From the NCBI RefSeq assembly GCF_030867095.1, contig NC_081824.1:351886203-351950202 (forward strand): a stretch of DNA of 64,000 bases. Direction: 5' to 3'. The DNA comes from Alligator mississippiensis. Taxonomy: Eukaryota; Chordata; Crocodylia; Alligatoridae. Under the pieces are notes generated by a model that was not told the DNA's origin, made no database searches, and saw only the letters and a program-made list of their open reading frames with translations. The position numbers and the translations under genes are program-made. Below are positions 54,233-64,000 of this stretch, in pieces. Position 1 is the stretch's first letter, and every line of letters starts with the position of its first letter.

Positions 54233-57200
54233 CTGGAATAGGAGGGATAACAGTGGTATAATCAATAAGAGGTAATTGTTAACAAGTCTTCAGCAAAATG
54301 GATTGCTGGTACATTTACTACAAATGTCTTACCAGAGCTGCTTAGAGACTGTGCAGATTTTGAGTTGCCTATGAGCATCAACAGATTGTTGGCTGGGACC
54401 CAACCTTCCCTACCACTAGTCAGATTCTTTACATACCTGAAAAAACAAAAACACACTGTCAAAACATTTTATTGAGCTGTTTTAGAAGATTTACACTCCA
54501 CACACACACACACAAATATATGTGTATATGTACAGTGGTGTAACAAGCAGTTGGGTGCCTGTGGGGGAAACCTGCAGGAGCGGGTGTTGGCACATGGGTT
54601 CTGAGAGCTGGGGGCCATAGGTTTGGAGAAAGGATGGGGTCTGAGAGTATGGAGGGGGGGAAGAGAGAATAGAATATTTTACCCTCCTTCTGTAAGAGCT
54701 CTACCAGGTTCACAGGTCAGGCATTATATGTGGACTCTGAGAGCAGGGAGGGAGGACTGGGGGGGGGGGGGGGAGGGGGGGGGAACAGGACACAACAGTC
54801 TTACCCATTCCAGGAACTAGTAAATAGCCCTGGCTGAACTGCTGCCACTGTGGGTGCTCTGCTCACCCCTGCTGCTGCTCTTCAAGTAGCAGCAGCCAGG
54901 AACCATTTTGGCATTCCCAGCATAGGCATGTTGCTGACGCACAGACTCTGAGGGGGTGGTGAAGGATTCTGGTACCTCTCACCCACCCCTAGTTATACAT
55001 ATGTATATACACATATATGCAAATCTATGCATAGGCAAAAAGTATTGTTGAAGCTCTGCATGCATTTCCAGATAGTTAAACACAAATTTCCAGTTTCATA
55101 CCAAAGTCCATCTTCCCCTTCATGGATCAGCTGAACAGCATCACCACTTTTTACTGTAAAACTTTCAGAGATTCCTTTGTCGTAGTCAGTCACAACAGTG
55201 TATTTACCAGGAGTCTAAATGCACAAAGGGAGAGTAAAAACAATAAACTAACAGTTAAAATAGATTACTTTATTTTGTTGGGTACCTGAGGGGCATTCTC
55301 TCCCTCTCCTCTCTATAAACCAAAAAGTTGCCAAGATGAATATTTACTTTGAGGAACAGCAAGGGGCAGAGGGGCATAGGTTTACATTTCGCAATTTACT
55401 GGCATGTGAAGTCAATACATGAAATCTCATACATTTTGAATACTTCCTGAGAAATCTTTCCAGCATAAGACTTGATTAAAAAAAATCCTTCTCCAGTTAA
55501 AGGTTCTCAAAGAAAAGTGACATTTTAAAAGATGCAGAAGTTAAAAGTGAACAATATGAGCAAGTCGTGAATTTTCATATGCTCTCTACCGCACTATTTT
55601 TCATTACTGAGGCAGTAAAAAAAAAAAAAGACACTTACTTGCTACATGACTTTCATTTAAAAAGTCCTTTTGTAAGTAGTCTAAAAGTCTTTAGAGATCC
55701 TTTTAAAAGGTTAAGCCTTGCATTAGTATTTTAAGTCAGGCAAGCTTCCCATTGAAATCACTGGACATTTTGCTTGAATTAAAACCAAGTCTGGGACCAA
55801 TCCCCCCACCACAAAGGCTGAAATAACAATTCCCATGCATTCACTACTTCCAGCATCATACTGATTAGTAAATTAAAATGAACTGGTAAGAAAATGTTTC
55901 TGGTTACCAGCTTCATCTCTTCTCCCCCTCCTACAACTTCTTCTTCTGCATCTGATGAATTAAGCGGGTCTTCAGCGCTAGACCAGCCATCATTTTCTTC
56001 AGAAGCATCAAGTGAATGAGATGCTTTAGTCCAACCTTGGTAAATAAAAAGGTGTTGACAGTTACCAACTTTGTGAAAATGTCCCAGAAACAAGAAAAGC
56101 TCCCACCCATTTTAGTGAATAAATTGGGAGGGAAGTATTAAGTGGGAAAATGTATATAATTTCTGGGCCAAGGTACATGTATAATCCAGTGTACAGAAGT
56201 TCTTTTACTTGGAGGAGGTGGAGATAGGAATAATTTTCAAGCTGTGTGCTGCTGGGAACTAGCACATAGGTATGACACTACCCACATAGGTATGACACTA
56301 CCTAACCAGCTAACTGGTCAATTAGAACATGAGAAGTGACACCAGTGGCCTGGTTTTTCAAACTGTAAAGCACTTTCCACTCCTGCTGAAGTCAATGGGA
56401 GTTTCAGGACTTCAGCACTTCATCCAACCACATTATATATGGATAACTATTACAGAATTGGTTGCTATTAAAGCTGTTGAACAGAGCACCCCAAGAACAG
56501 AGCATGTATTGTGCAGTCCATTATTAATGGGCACACTTCTGTTGAGGACAAAGTTACATCATTAGGAGCCAGTGAAAAGAATTAAAAAGGAAGGGCATTC
56601 ACAGAGCCAACTCTACATAAATGCATGGTAAAACTCAGCTAGATTGAAAAGGAAACTAGCATTTATGCTTTTCACTGGCTGCCTAGGACACTGTTTCCTA
56701 TGAGACTGATAAGGAAAATACATTTGAGGGGAAAAAAAATAAGTTTTGGTACCATCAGGGAAAAGCCAAAACAATTGCTAAGAAACTACTGCACAGCACA
56801 CCAAACAGGTTCATTTGACCCAGGATGAACACATTACCTTGCCTGCGTAGTGTGACCGGTATAAGATTAGAAGTACTGAGCCATTTGGCCCTGTCCAATA
56901 ATACTGACCTTGCATCTGTGAAAGAACTGAGTAATTAAGTTCAGGCTACATTTCATGTGTGTTTCATTTTAGCCAATATATATATGTATTTCATCTCATT
57001 CTCTCAGCCATTGGCCAGGTCTTCCCTATCAGTTTTTGCAGGCATAGTTACGTTGCCTAGGCACATGAGGGGATAACACCTCCTGGCTGACATAGCTGCA
57101 CCAGAATAAACCCTGTACTGGGTGCAGGTAAGCTACGCATCAGCATAACTTATGTTATTTGGGGAGGTGCTGCAGCTTCACTAGTAGAAATAGCCCAACA

Positions 57201-60200
57201 AATGTTGGTGTCTCAAAGTGGAGGTATCTAAGCTCTGCTGATCCACCTATAACAGCAGAGTTGCTGTAGTGTAGGCAAGTCACTCTGTCTCATCTTTTTA
57301 ACATTATTTATGCATTGTTTCACAGAACCTCTCTTACAGCACAATAAGGCCACAAATTCAGTTGGGGTTGCCAGACATGATCATAACACAAATTACAGTG
57401 TTGTAGCTGTTTATAAAAACTGGCACTGAATTTTTATAAAAAGTTTAAGCGAGTCTTCATTTATACAGGGCAGATTTAAAAAAAAAAAAAAAAGGTGGAG
57501 GGAAGCAAACACAAACAGGTAAAACAATTTCCATTAAGTAACTTTCTATTACTTTCAGAAAGGATTTAACTAAATTAGAATTGACAAAACATACTGCTGA
57601 GTACAGTTAGGGAACCTCCTTTTCCTCCCCACCTGAGCTGCCCCCCCTGCCCCTTCTGCCCTTTCCCCCCAAATATCCTTCAAAGTCCATTTATCCTGCT
57701 GGAAATTTGGTGGGGGAGAGGAAATGAATGAGAGAGAGAAAAACAGTGAAAATAGGTGTTTTAAAATAGAAAAGCTCTCTTAGGCTATCAGTGGCAGGGG
57801 TTCTGGGGAGGATAGGAGATTGCATCAGTGGATGCTGGATAGCAGGAGGATAGAATTGGTGGATGCTGGGAGAGCAGTAGACGTGATATACCTTGACTTT
57901 AGCAAGGCTTTTGATACAGTCTCCCACAGCATTCTTGCCAACAAACTAAGGAATTATGGGTTAGATGAATGGACTGTAAGACAGATAGAAAACTGTCTGG
58001 ACTATTGGGCTCAAAGGTTAGTAATCAATGGCTCGATGTCTAATTGGCAGTCAGTATCAAGTGGAGTGCCCCAAGGGTTGCTCCTGGGGCTGATTTTGTT
58101 CAATATTGTCATCAATAACCTGGGGATGGAGTGCACACTCAGTAAATTTTCAGATGACATGAAGCTGGGAGGGGGAGGGGGGGGTGGCATGGGAATAGTA
58201 TCTATGCTGGAGGGTAGGACTAGAATTCAGAGAGACCTAGACAAATTGGAGGACTGGGCCAAAAGAAATCTCATGAGGTTCAACAAGGACAAATGCAAAG
58301 TCCTGCACTTGGGATGGAAGAATCCAGTGCACTGCTACAGGCTGGGGACTGACTGGCTAAGCAGTCAGCAGCAGCTCTGTAGAAAAGGACCTGGGGGGTT
58401 ACAGTGGACAATAAGATGAATATAAATTCAGCAGATTCAAGTCAGTCAAGAAGGCTAACAGCATACTGGGTTGCATTAGTAGAAGTGTTGCCAGCAGATT
58501 GAAGGAAGTAATTATTCTTCTCTATTCTGCACTGGGGAGGCCACTGGAGTACCATGCCCAGTTCTGGGCCCCCCACTACAGAAAGGAAGTGGACAACTTG
58601 GAAAGAGTCCAGCAGAGAGCAATGAAAATGTTGCGGAGGCTGGGACACATCTGAAGAGAGGCTGAGGAAACTGGATTTATTTAGTTTGGAGAAGAGAAGC
58701 CAGAGGGGATTTGATAGCAGCCTTCAACTACCTGAAGGAGGGTTTCGAAAGAGGACTGAGTTAGACTTCTTCTCAGTAGTGACAGATGACAAAACAAGGA
58801 GCAATGGTTTCAATTTGCAGCAAGGGAGGCTTAGGTTGGGTATTAGGAAAAACTCTCACTAGGCAGGTGGTGAAGCACTGGAACAGGTTACCTAGAGAGG
58901 TGGTGGAATTTCCATCCTTAGAGATTTTTAAGACCCATCTTGACAAAGCCCTGGCTGGAATAATCTAGATGGGAATGGTCCTGCTTTGAGTAGGGGGCTG
59001 GACTAGATGACTCCCTGAGTGAGGTCCCTTCCTACCCTAATTTTCTATGATTCTGGAGAGCTTCACTACTATTAAAACTTTGCAGGCATGTAGTGAAATG
59101 ATCAAAAATCCTGGCAGCTTTATGATTGCCAGAGCTTCAGAAAAGTAATAAGCCAGAGAAGCCAGTTCCTACCTGCCCACAAAATACTGGCAGCAAGGAT
59201 GTTGGGAGCTTGGTTTGAACCCCATCATAAACTATACTGTACCCAACTTTTCACAAGTCCACCATAACAACAATGATCTGGTGGGAGACTTGTTGCAGCT
59301 CAGAGGAACCCCGCTCGGATTTATTTCTGACACTATGTGAATCATTTTTGCACACCTAACAGTACTGACATTGTGTGGCACTCCATTCTGCTACAGCTCA
59401 AAGTGCATTCTGGAAAGCTGCCAACTTCTTACTAGAAACACAGCAGCCATTTGATAGCCCTGGAGTATTTTTACACACCTCAGTGGGTTATTGAGTGGCA
59501 GCAGAAACCACTTGGTACAGTAGAGCACCCAACTGACTACAGGCTTTGAGTATGTATGTGTGCAGCACTTTACAAACAGAATGGGACCTCTCCTGATGAA
59601 ATGTTTCTGCATAGACTAGGGTTGTTTGGCTTAGTTGGGGTAAAGGGAAAAACTACACAAGGTCCAAGAACACGGGCTGGGATTTCTTCAAAGCAAGCAC
59701 TAAAAAGTTGTCTCCTAGCACCCGGGAGGAGAATTAAAAATGGAAGTGCTCAGAGATAAAAGACTGGAAAATAAATATTTAAAACATAATAAAAAGATAG
59801 AAAAAAGTAATGCAAGTTCCACCTTCATGATCCTCAGCAACATAATTCCCACTCTAATGGAAGCATGACATTACTGGACGGCTTTTATAAGAGTATACCG
59901 CCTTTATACAATGAGCGCTGTGTGTGGAAGAAGTCAAACAAAGATGACAAGGGATCTAGCTCTGCAGATATCTGGGATAACCTGCTTCTTCCCTTACACA
60001 GAATGACCAGACTCCATTATATACACATTGAAATGGGCAGTCCCTTGTTTCTTTGATAGAGTAACAGTACTCTTGAAATGAATGGTATGTTACTTTATTT
60101 GATTATGAGGTACACAGTTGCAAAAGCTTTTTTGTCAAAACCAAAAATCCACAGCAACAGAGTGAACAACTTAGAAAACCCAGCTGATGTCAATATTGTG

Positions 60201-63200
60201 GTGCACACAGTATTATTATATGCACTAACACCCCTTTGACATGAAAACATGAGGGATGACTGGCTTATTGTGGAGTAGAAAAAGTGATATCACTCTACCT
60301 CTTAAACCAACAGGAGTTGGATCACTCTTTACTTCATGCCGCTTAGCTTTTTTGTCAGGGCTGGTAGGTGAAACTGCAGTAGGATCAATAGGTAAAAAAA
60401 ACAACAAAACACACACAGAAGAGATATTGAAGAATTGGGAAGAGGAGTGGAAAACAGTGAATAGGTGGGGTGCATGCTAAATATCTTTGAGTTTACGCTG
60501 GAATATAGTGAATGAGTTTCTGATCACTGCGATTTATTTTTGTTGCTGTTTGTCAGTTACTAAAAGATGCATTATTTAGTTTAAACCAGTTTGCAATAAA
60601 CTGGCAAGGACATTTTTACATGTGCAGATACAATTATATGCAAAATTTCCTCAAGGAACTACAAAAAACCCAGAATACACTTAATTTACATGTTGGGTAC
60701 ACTGGCCACAAACAGACCTTCATTTCTACTTGTGGAAATTTCTGAGAAATTGCCACTGAAAAATATCCTTCCATCAGAGGGAGCAGTACATACATTCAAT
60801 TTGCAGCTGCCCCCTCTGTCTCCTGCTCCCCATTCCTTCCCAACACCAGGGTGATCCCAGGGTGGGGAAGGGGAGGGAAGCTCCCAGCTGGCCAGTACCC
60901 AGCTTGGGGAAGAGGCAGGGAGCCATGCTGGTGGCTGCTCCTCCCCTCCCAAAGTAGCTTTCAACCAGAACCATTGCTACTTTGTCTCAGGGAGCAGATC
61001 AGAGAGAGCAGGGGGCAAATCCTACCCCCACAACCAACTTCTCACTTTGGGACTCCAGTGTGAGAATCAGGCAGCGGGTTCGCAGTGCTGCTCCCTGCAC
61101 TCTGCTCCTGGTGCAAGGAGGAGGCGGGGAGGGGGCAAGGGGGCAGAGCAGTGGGGCAAACCCATGTTCACTCTACACATATGGGATGCTGGTGAGAGAA
61201 GCAGACTTGGGAGATGAGGGAAAGATAGGGAACAGGACACCTCACACTGCTACCCCAGGGAGAGCCCCTCATGATCCTGACTGTCCCTTAGGAGCAAGAG
61301 GAAGCTGGAAGGGATCAGCACTGCTTCCAGATCCTGGTGCCTGGGAGCCAAGGAAAGAGAAGCTTTGCCCTGCTGGTCTGCCTGCTTTTCACACCAGTTT
61401 CCAGTGTGAGAAGCAGACATGGAACAGCTGGTGGCTGCTCCTCCCTTCCCTTCCTGATCTATGGGAAGGGGAAGGACCAGCTATCCCCATGCAAACGTCT
61501 TGGTTGTGCAAACAAGAGGTCTCCAGGAGGAGGTAGGCTGGGAAAAAAGGTGCAGACATTCAGTTTCCTAGCAGAAACTCCCCCAAGAACAATTTCACCT
61601 TTTGTTGTTCCTGGATTATTTTTCTCCCAGAGCAGCCAGTTTTGCTCTGGGAGAAAAAAATTTGAACATCTGCCTAATTATGATTTCTACCAGGAGAACA
61701 GCAATTCTTCCAGTAGAAACTGACCATCTGTACATAGCCGTTATATGAAAATAGTTTTAATCTGGCAAAGCTAGCTCTATAGCAATACCTGGTCCTGTTA
61801 GAAGGATCATTGGCAATGTCTGGCTTTTAGCAGGAGTTGAAGTTTCTGTCAAGGCAAGCATGGAACATTAGTGCCTACCTCATATCTATTTAGATATACT
61901 ACTCTACAGTCTCTCCAGGAAGAACTCAAAGGTAACCAGTTTTTAAAGAAATATTTTAAGAGGGTGCAATGAAATGCAGGAATCAGTCAAAGCAAGGACT
62001 ACAGAAGCATTTATAAGGCAGTGGGCAGGAGAAAGTATCTGTCACAACAGCTCCTGTTTCGGAATAAAATTTTAAAAACTCCTTTGGAAAAAAAAAATCT
62101 TATTTCCTTGTAGAGAAAAGAATTCACACTTCCTTTAAAGATAATATTAACAGAAGCTCTGCCTTGCAGTTTTGTTTTACACATGTGATTAACAGCAAGT
62201 TAATACAGAAGCTTTGTTAACAGAATCTTGGTTTATGATTATTAAATATTCTTTCACATGGCAGACTAGCTGAAGCAGGGTGCACCACTCACCTACCAAA
62301 GCATACATCTATCTGAACCAATTAGTTTCTAAGCCAGGATGTCTTCTTTGATTCAGCGCACTGCTCCATCACTTTTTTACATAGGCTTCACCCCAGTTGA
62401 GAACCACTGTTGGGCTGTCTCATCTTAACTTAGTGCTTCTCAGCTGAGGTGATGGCACTGCTGCAGCCACTTCAGCGAGGTGGAACTGCCCAGCATGCCT
62501 TCCCAGTTCAACCCCACCCCAAACACTCCCTGGGACAGGTCCACCTGCCTTGGGCACCTCTTCAGGAGGAGCATGGTGGGGGGAGTGGGGCAGAACAGGA
62601 TGGACTGGAGCAGGACCCGGATCTCCTGCCTGCTTAGGCTCATCAGATAATCTTAATTCAAGGCAGGAGTGTACACCCATGCCACAGCCCTTTCTGATCT
62701 GGTTGCACTTGGAAACGTGTGGCAGTCTCACCTTGCTGCCACAGCAGCAGTGCCCATACTGCAGCATCCCTGAAAGGGGTTTGCAGCACTCTGGGGTGCT
62801 ACAGCACCCGGCTTGAGAACCACTACTCTAAGGTATCACTGCACCGTGACTTTTGCCCGACTTCAGACTAACATGGCTAACTACTTATGACAGGAGGTCA
62901 GTGAGATATTTGCGGTCCCTTAAGAGTTCCCACTGGAATTGGGCAGCTTGAACTCTTTTTAGGGACTCCAGACTGGGAATAGGCACTTCATCTGGCACTC
63001 TTCCTCACTATTCCAATGACTCTGCTATCCTGGAGGACACTACACCCTACAATTCCCTCCTCCAACAGGCAAAGGAGTTTAGAGATGCTCTGTACCATTT
63101 ACTGCTCATCTCCAAGTCCCTTCCCTGGGGCCTATGATGGTAGAAACCAACTTAAGATTTTAGGAAAGTAACAAGATATCACTGTATATTTATAGACCCA

Positions 63201-63948
63201 GATAAAAAAAAAACCAAAAACATATACATGTTACATCTCACACACAAATCAACAAACCAATTACAACATTGAATAGGAAACTGAATCTAACTAGTTAAAA
63301 AGTTTACCTTTCTGACTTTTGAGGTTAGTAAAGCCCTTTTTTGACAGTGCAGAGTATTCTGAGGTAGGACTAGTAACTGTATCATCTATGAAAGAAAGAT
63401 GGAAAGAGGGAAAGGGGAGATGCACGTGAAAAGGTCAAGGCAAAAAAAGAAAAAAAAAAGTCACCCACAGCAGTGTCAGGGAACCAGCACTTTGAGAATG
63501 AAATAGAAATTGAAAGGATATATTACATAGGGAACACGCACAACAGCATATGACCACTGTGCAGGCCTTCACTTTGAATAGTGGCCTAGAAGTCAGATAG
63601 GAGAAGTCAAACAGGGACCCTTCAGAACAAGAAATATCAAGACAGTTGCCCACCTGAAGAAAACATTCATGGGGGGAGGGAAGGGGGTAGTGGAAATCAA
63701 ATGTGGGAAGTTAGTCTGCTATGGGTGCAGGTCTTGTGACAGGAAGTAATATGCTTTTACCTCCCATTTTCCCTGACCACCCTTTATTGCACTCAGTAAT
63801 CTTTGGTTTGCCCAGGGATAACCAAACTGTATGCAACTCACCTTTGCCTTTCTCAGGATACTTTGGCATTATATAACCTTCTGGACTTGTAGGATAAGTT
63901 TTCCTCTCTCCTAGTTTTTTGAGGTTTCTTGTCTGATTCCTTGAAGGA
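54138..63948 (-). CDS. MCF2L: MCF2L 3' portion (Dbl-family Rho guanine nucleotide exchange factor)
   Basis: Constitutive-looking exons are 63948-63842, 56035-55908, 55214-55102, 54436-54333 and 54232-54138 (stop). Four further phase 1-1 exons lie between the first two. MCF2L (Dbs/Ost) activates Cdc42 and RhoA through a DH-PH pair; this window holds only the C-terminal tail after the PH domain. Recognition comes from LKKLGERKTYPTSPEGY, from GWTKASHSLDASEENDGWSS followed by AED, and from a C-terminal SH3 split over two exons (KYTVVTDYDKGISESF, VQLIHEGEDGLWYVKN, SGREGWVPANNL). All junctions keep frame. The 5' part of the gene continues beyond the right edge. It sits directly upstream of F7, as in mammals. 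Confidence 0.93.
54333..54436 (-). CDS. MCF2L: MCF2L exon: SH3 domain, second half
   Basis: The exon is 104 nt, phases 2 to 1, acceptor TTTTTCAG|GTATG and donor GCTCTG|GTAAGA. It encodes YVKNLTSGREGWVPANNLL then MLIGNSKSAQSLSSS. GWVPANNL is the SH3 peptide-binding strand. Reading on past the donor gives a second possible C-terminus (GKTFVVNVP...) ending at 54262. Confidence 0.92.
54759..54783 (+). repeat. Poly(G) tract in an MCF2L intron
   Basis: Fifteen G, one A and nine G lie within a purine-rich block (54740-54790), in the intron between the two SH3 exons (54437-55101). Confidence 0.9.
55102..55214 (-). CDS. MCF2L: MCF2L exon: SH3 domain, first half
   Basis: The exon is 113 nt, phases 0 to 2, acceptor GCATTTAG|ACTCC and donor ACTTTG|GTATG. 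It encodes TPGKYTVVTDYDKGISESFT then VKSGDAVQLIHEGEDGLW. The ALYDY-like strand (VVTDYDK), the RT loop and the acidic EGEDGLW before the conserved Trp are SH3 features. Confidence 0.93.
55908..56035 (-). CDS. MCF2L: MCF2L exon: acidic linker before SH3
   Basis: The exon is 128 nt, phases 1 to 0, acceptor ACCAAG|GTTGG and donor AAGCTG|GTAACC. It encodes GWTKASHSLDASEENDGWSS then AEDPLNSSDAEEEVVGGGEE and MKL. This matches the human MCF2L stretch that begins GWSKTSHSLEAPEDDGGWSS. Confidence 0.93.
56036..56837 (-). other. MCF2L: MCF2L intron segment
   Basis: The segment contains a short direct repeat (ATAGGTATGACACTACC twice near 56265-56301). No element or exon is recognised. Confidence 0.5.
56838..56915 (-). 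CDS. MCF2L: MCF2L candidate cassette exon D (78 nt)
   Basis: The exon is 78 nt, phases 1 to 1, acceptor CTTTCACAG|ATGC and donor GGCAAG|GTAATG. It encodes DARSVLLDRAKWLSTSNLIP then VTLRRQG with no stop. Splice sites, symmetric phase and position fit a fourth optional linker exon; I do not recognise the peptide with certainty. Confidence 0.5.
57800..59054 (+). mobile_element. CR1 LINE, reverse transcriptase half, in MCF2L intron
   Basis: A plus-strand frame encodes GRAVDVIYLDFSKAFDTVSH, NGSMSNWQSVSSGVPQGLLL, FNIVINNLG, KFSDDMKLGG and RNLMRFNKDKCKVLHLGW. The RT core YLDFSKAFD is intact, while the catalytic DD motif appears as SDDMK. The 3' side includes KHWNRLPREVVEFPSLEIFK and the TTTCTATGATTCTGG tail. 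It lies antisense to MCF2L. It is 5' truncated, with later frame breaks. Confidence 0.92.
60299..60373 (-). CDS. MCF2L: MCF2L cassette exon C (75 nt), Dbl-type linker
   Basis: The exon is 75 nt, phases 1 to 1, acceptor ACTGCAG|TTTCACC and donor TTAAGAG|GTAGAG. It encodes SPTSPDKKAKRHEVKSDPTP then VGLRG, a basic linker that I recall as shared by MCF2/Dbl-family tails. It splices in frame onto GWTKASHS in the next exon. Confidence 0.75.
60374..61788 (-). other. MCF2L: MCF2L intron; GC-rich centre
   Basis: Positions 60780-61560 are GC-rich, with long open frames and repeated phrases (GGGAGCAG, TCCCCTCCC). No protein domain or exon-like unit with both splice sites was found. Confidence 0.4.
61789..61845 (-). 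CDS. MCF2L: MCF2L candidate cassette exon B (57 nt)
   Basis: The exon is 57 nt, phases 1 to 1, acceptor CCTTGACAG|AAACTT and donor GACCAG|GTATTG. It encodes ETSTPAKSQTLPMILLTGP, Pro/Ser/Thr-rich at its start. The donor is weaker than the others. Frame, symmetric phase and position support it; there is no transcript evidence. Confidence 0.5.
62429..62826. mobile_element. hAT-like element, GGGTGC family, divergent
   Basis: The left TAGTGCTTCTCAGCTGAGG and right GGCTTGAGAACCACTA ends are Charlie-type inverted repeats. The GC-rich interior differs from the other copies. An unrelated half end (CAGTTGAGAACCACTG) lies just before it, near 62391. It lies in an MCF2L intron. Confidence 0.45.
63308..63385 (-). 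CDS. MCF2L: MCF2L candidate cassette exon A (78 nt)
   Basis: The exon is 78 nt, phases 1 to 1, acceptor TTCATAG|ATGAT and donor CAGAAAG|GTAAAC. Its frame is open and encodes DDTVTSPTSEYSALSKKGFT then NLKSQKG, a Ser/Thr/Lys-rich linker like its neighbours. It can be skipped without changing frame. Confidence 0.65.
63842..63948 (-). CDS. MCF2L: MCF2L exon: post-PH linker
   Basis: The exon is 107 nt, phases 2 to 1, acceptor GAATAG|TCCTTC and donor GCAAAG|GTGAG. It encodes PSRNQTRNLKKLGERKTYPT then SPEGYIMPKYPEKGKG, close to the human MCF2L linker (NIKKLEERKTDP...). The acceptor is judged from frame and a short pyrimidine tract, so the 5' boundary is less certain than the donor. Confidence 0.8.
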
Positions 63949-64000
63949 CTATTCATTGGAAAAAATTAAGTCAGTAAGTGTTATGTAGGTCTGGGTTGAA

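Noticed and set aside
61016-61536. 184-residue plus-strand frame in an MCF2L intron
   Set aside because: It is GC-rich, antisense to MCF2L, and lacks domains or exon signals.

Overview
This is vertebrate genomic DNA, most likely from a crocodilian (alligator-like). The reasons are intron-rich coagulation genes with sauropsid-like sequence, CR1 LINEs with short octamer-type tails, many non-autonomous hAT elements, and remnants of a Penelope-like element with inverted terminal arms. The species call rests on pattern recognition, not on a database search.

All three recognisable genes lie on the minus strand. Reading from high to low coordinates they are the 3' end of MCF2L (Dbl-family Rho GEF; exons from 63948 down to a stop at 54138), complete F7 (coagulation factor VII; start 43586, stop 31497, 8 coding exons, 427 aa) and complete F10 (coagulation factor X; start 27412, stop 8044, 8 coding exons, 477 aa). 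This is the conserved amniote order MCF2L-F7-F10. PROZ, which follows F10 in mammals, is not seen in the last 8 kb. Both protease models join in frame across every splice junction. Each includes a 25-bp microexon that is too short to show up as an open frame.

F7 and F10 share one architecture: signal and propeptide, Gla domain, short aromatic linker, EGF1, EGF2, activation region, then a trypsin-like protease with an intact His/Asp/Ser triad. Factor VIIa with tissue factor activates factor X, and factor Xa in turn drives prothrombin activation, so the window holds two successive steps of the extrinsic pathway as a tandem duplicate pair. F10 begins in a GC- and CpG-rich block, whereas the F7 start is AT-rich.

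The rest is intronic and intergenic DNA crowded with transposon fossils. They include a Tigger element split by a CR1, a hAT inserted in a CR1, a CR1 inserted in a 3-bp-TSD DNA element, and that same DNA element family inserted in a hAT. Several carry clear target-site duplications. I saw no retroviral or LTR element, no RNA gene and no CRISPR array. The strongest observations are natural substitutions in F7 at positions known to control the zymogen-like state of factor VIIa, an enlarged F10 activation peptide with four glycosylation sequons, a run of four phase 1-1 candidate cassette exons in MCF2L, and nested transposons whose target-site duplications can be read directly.
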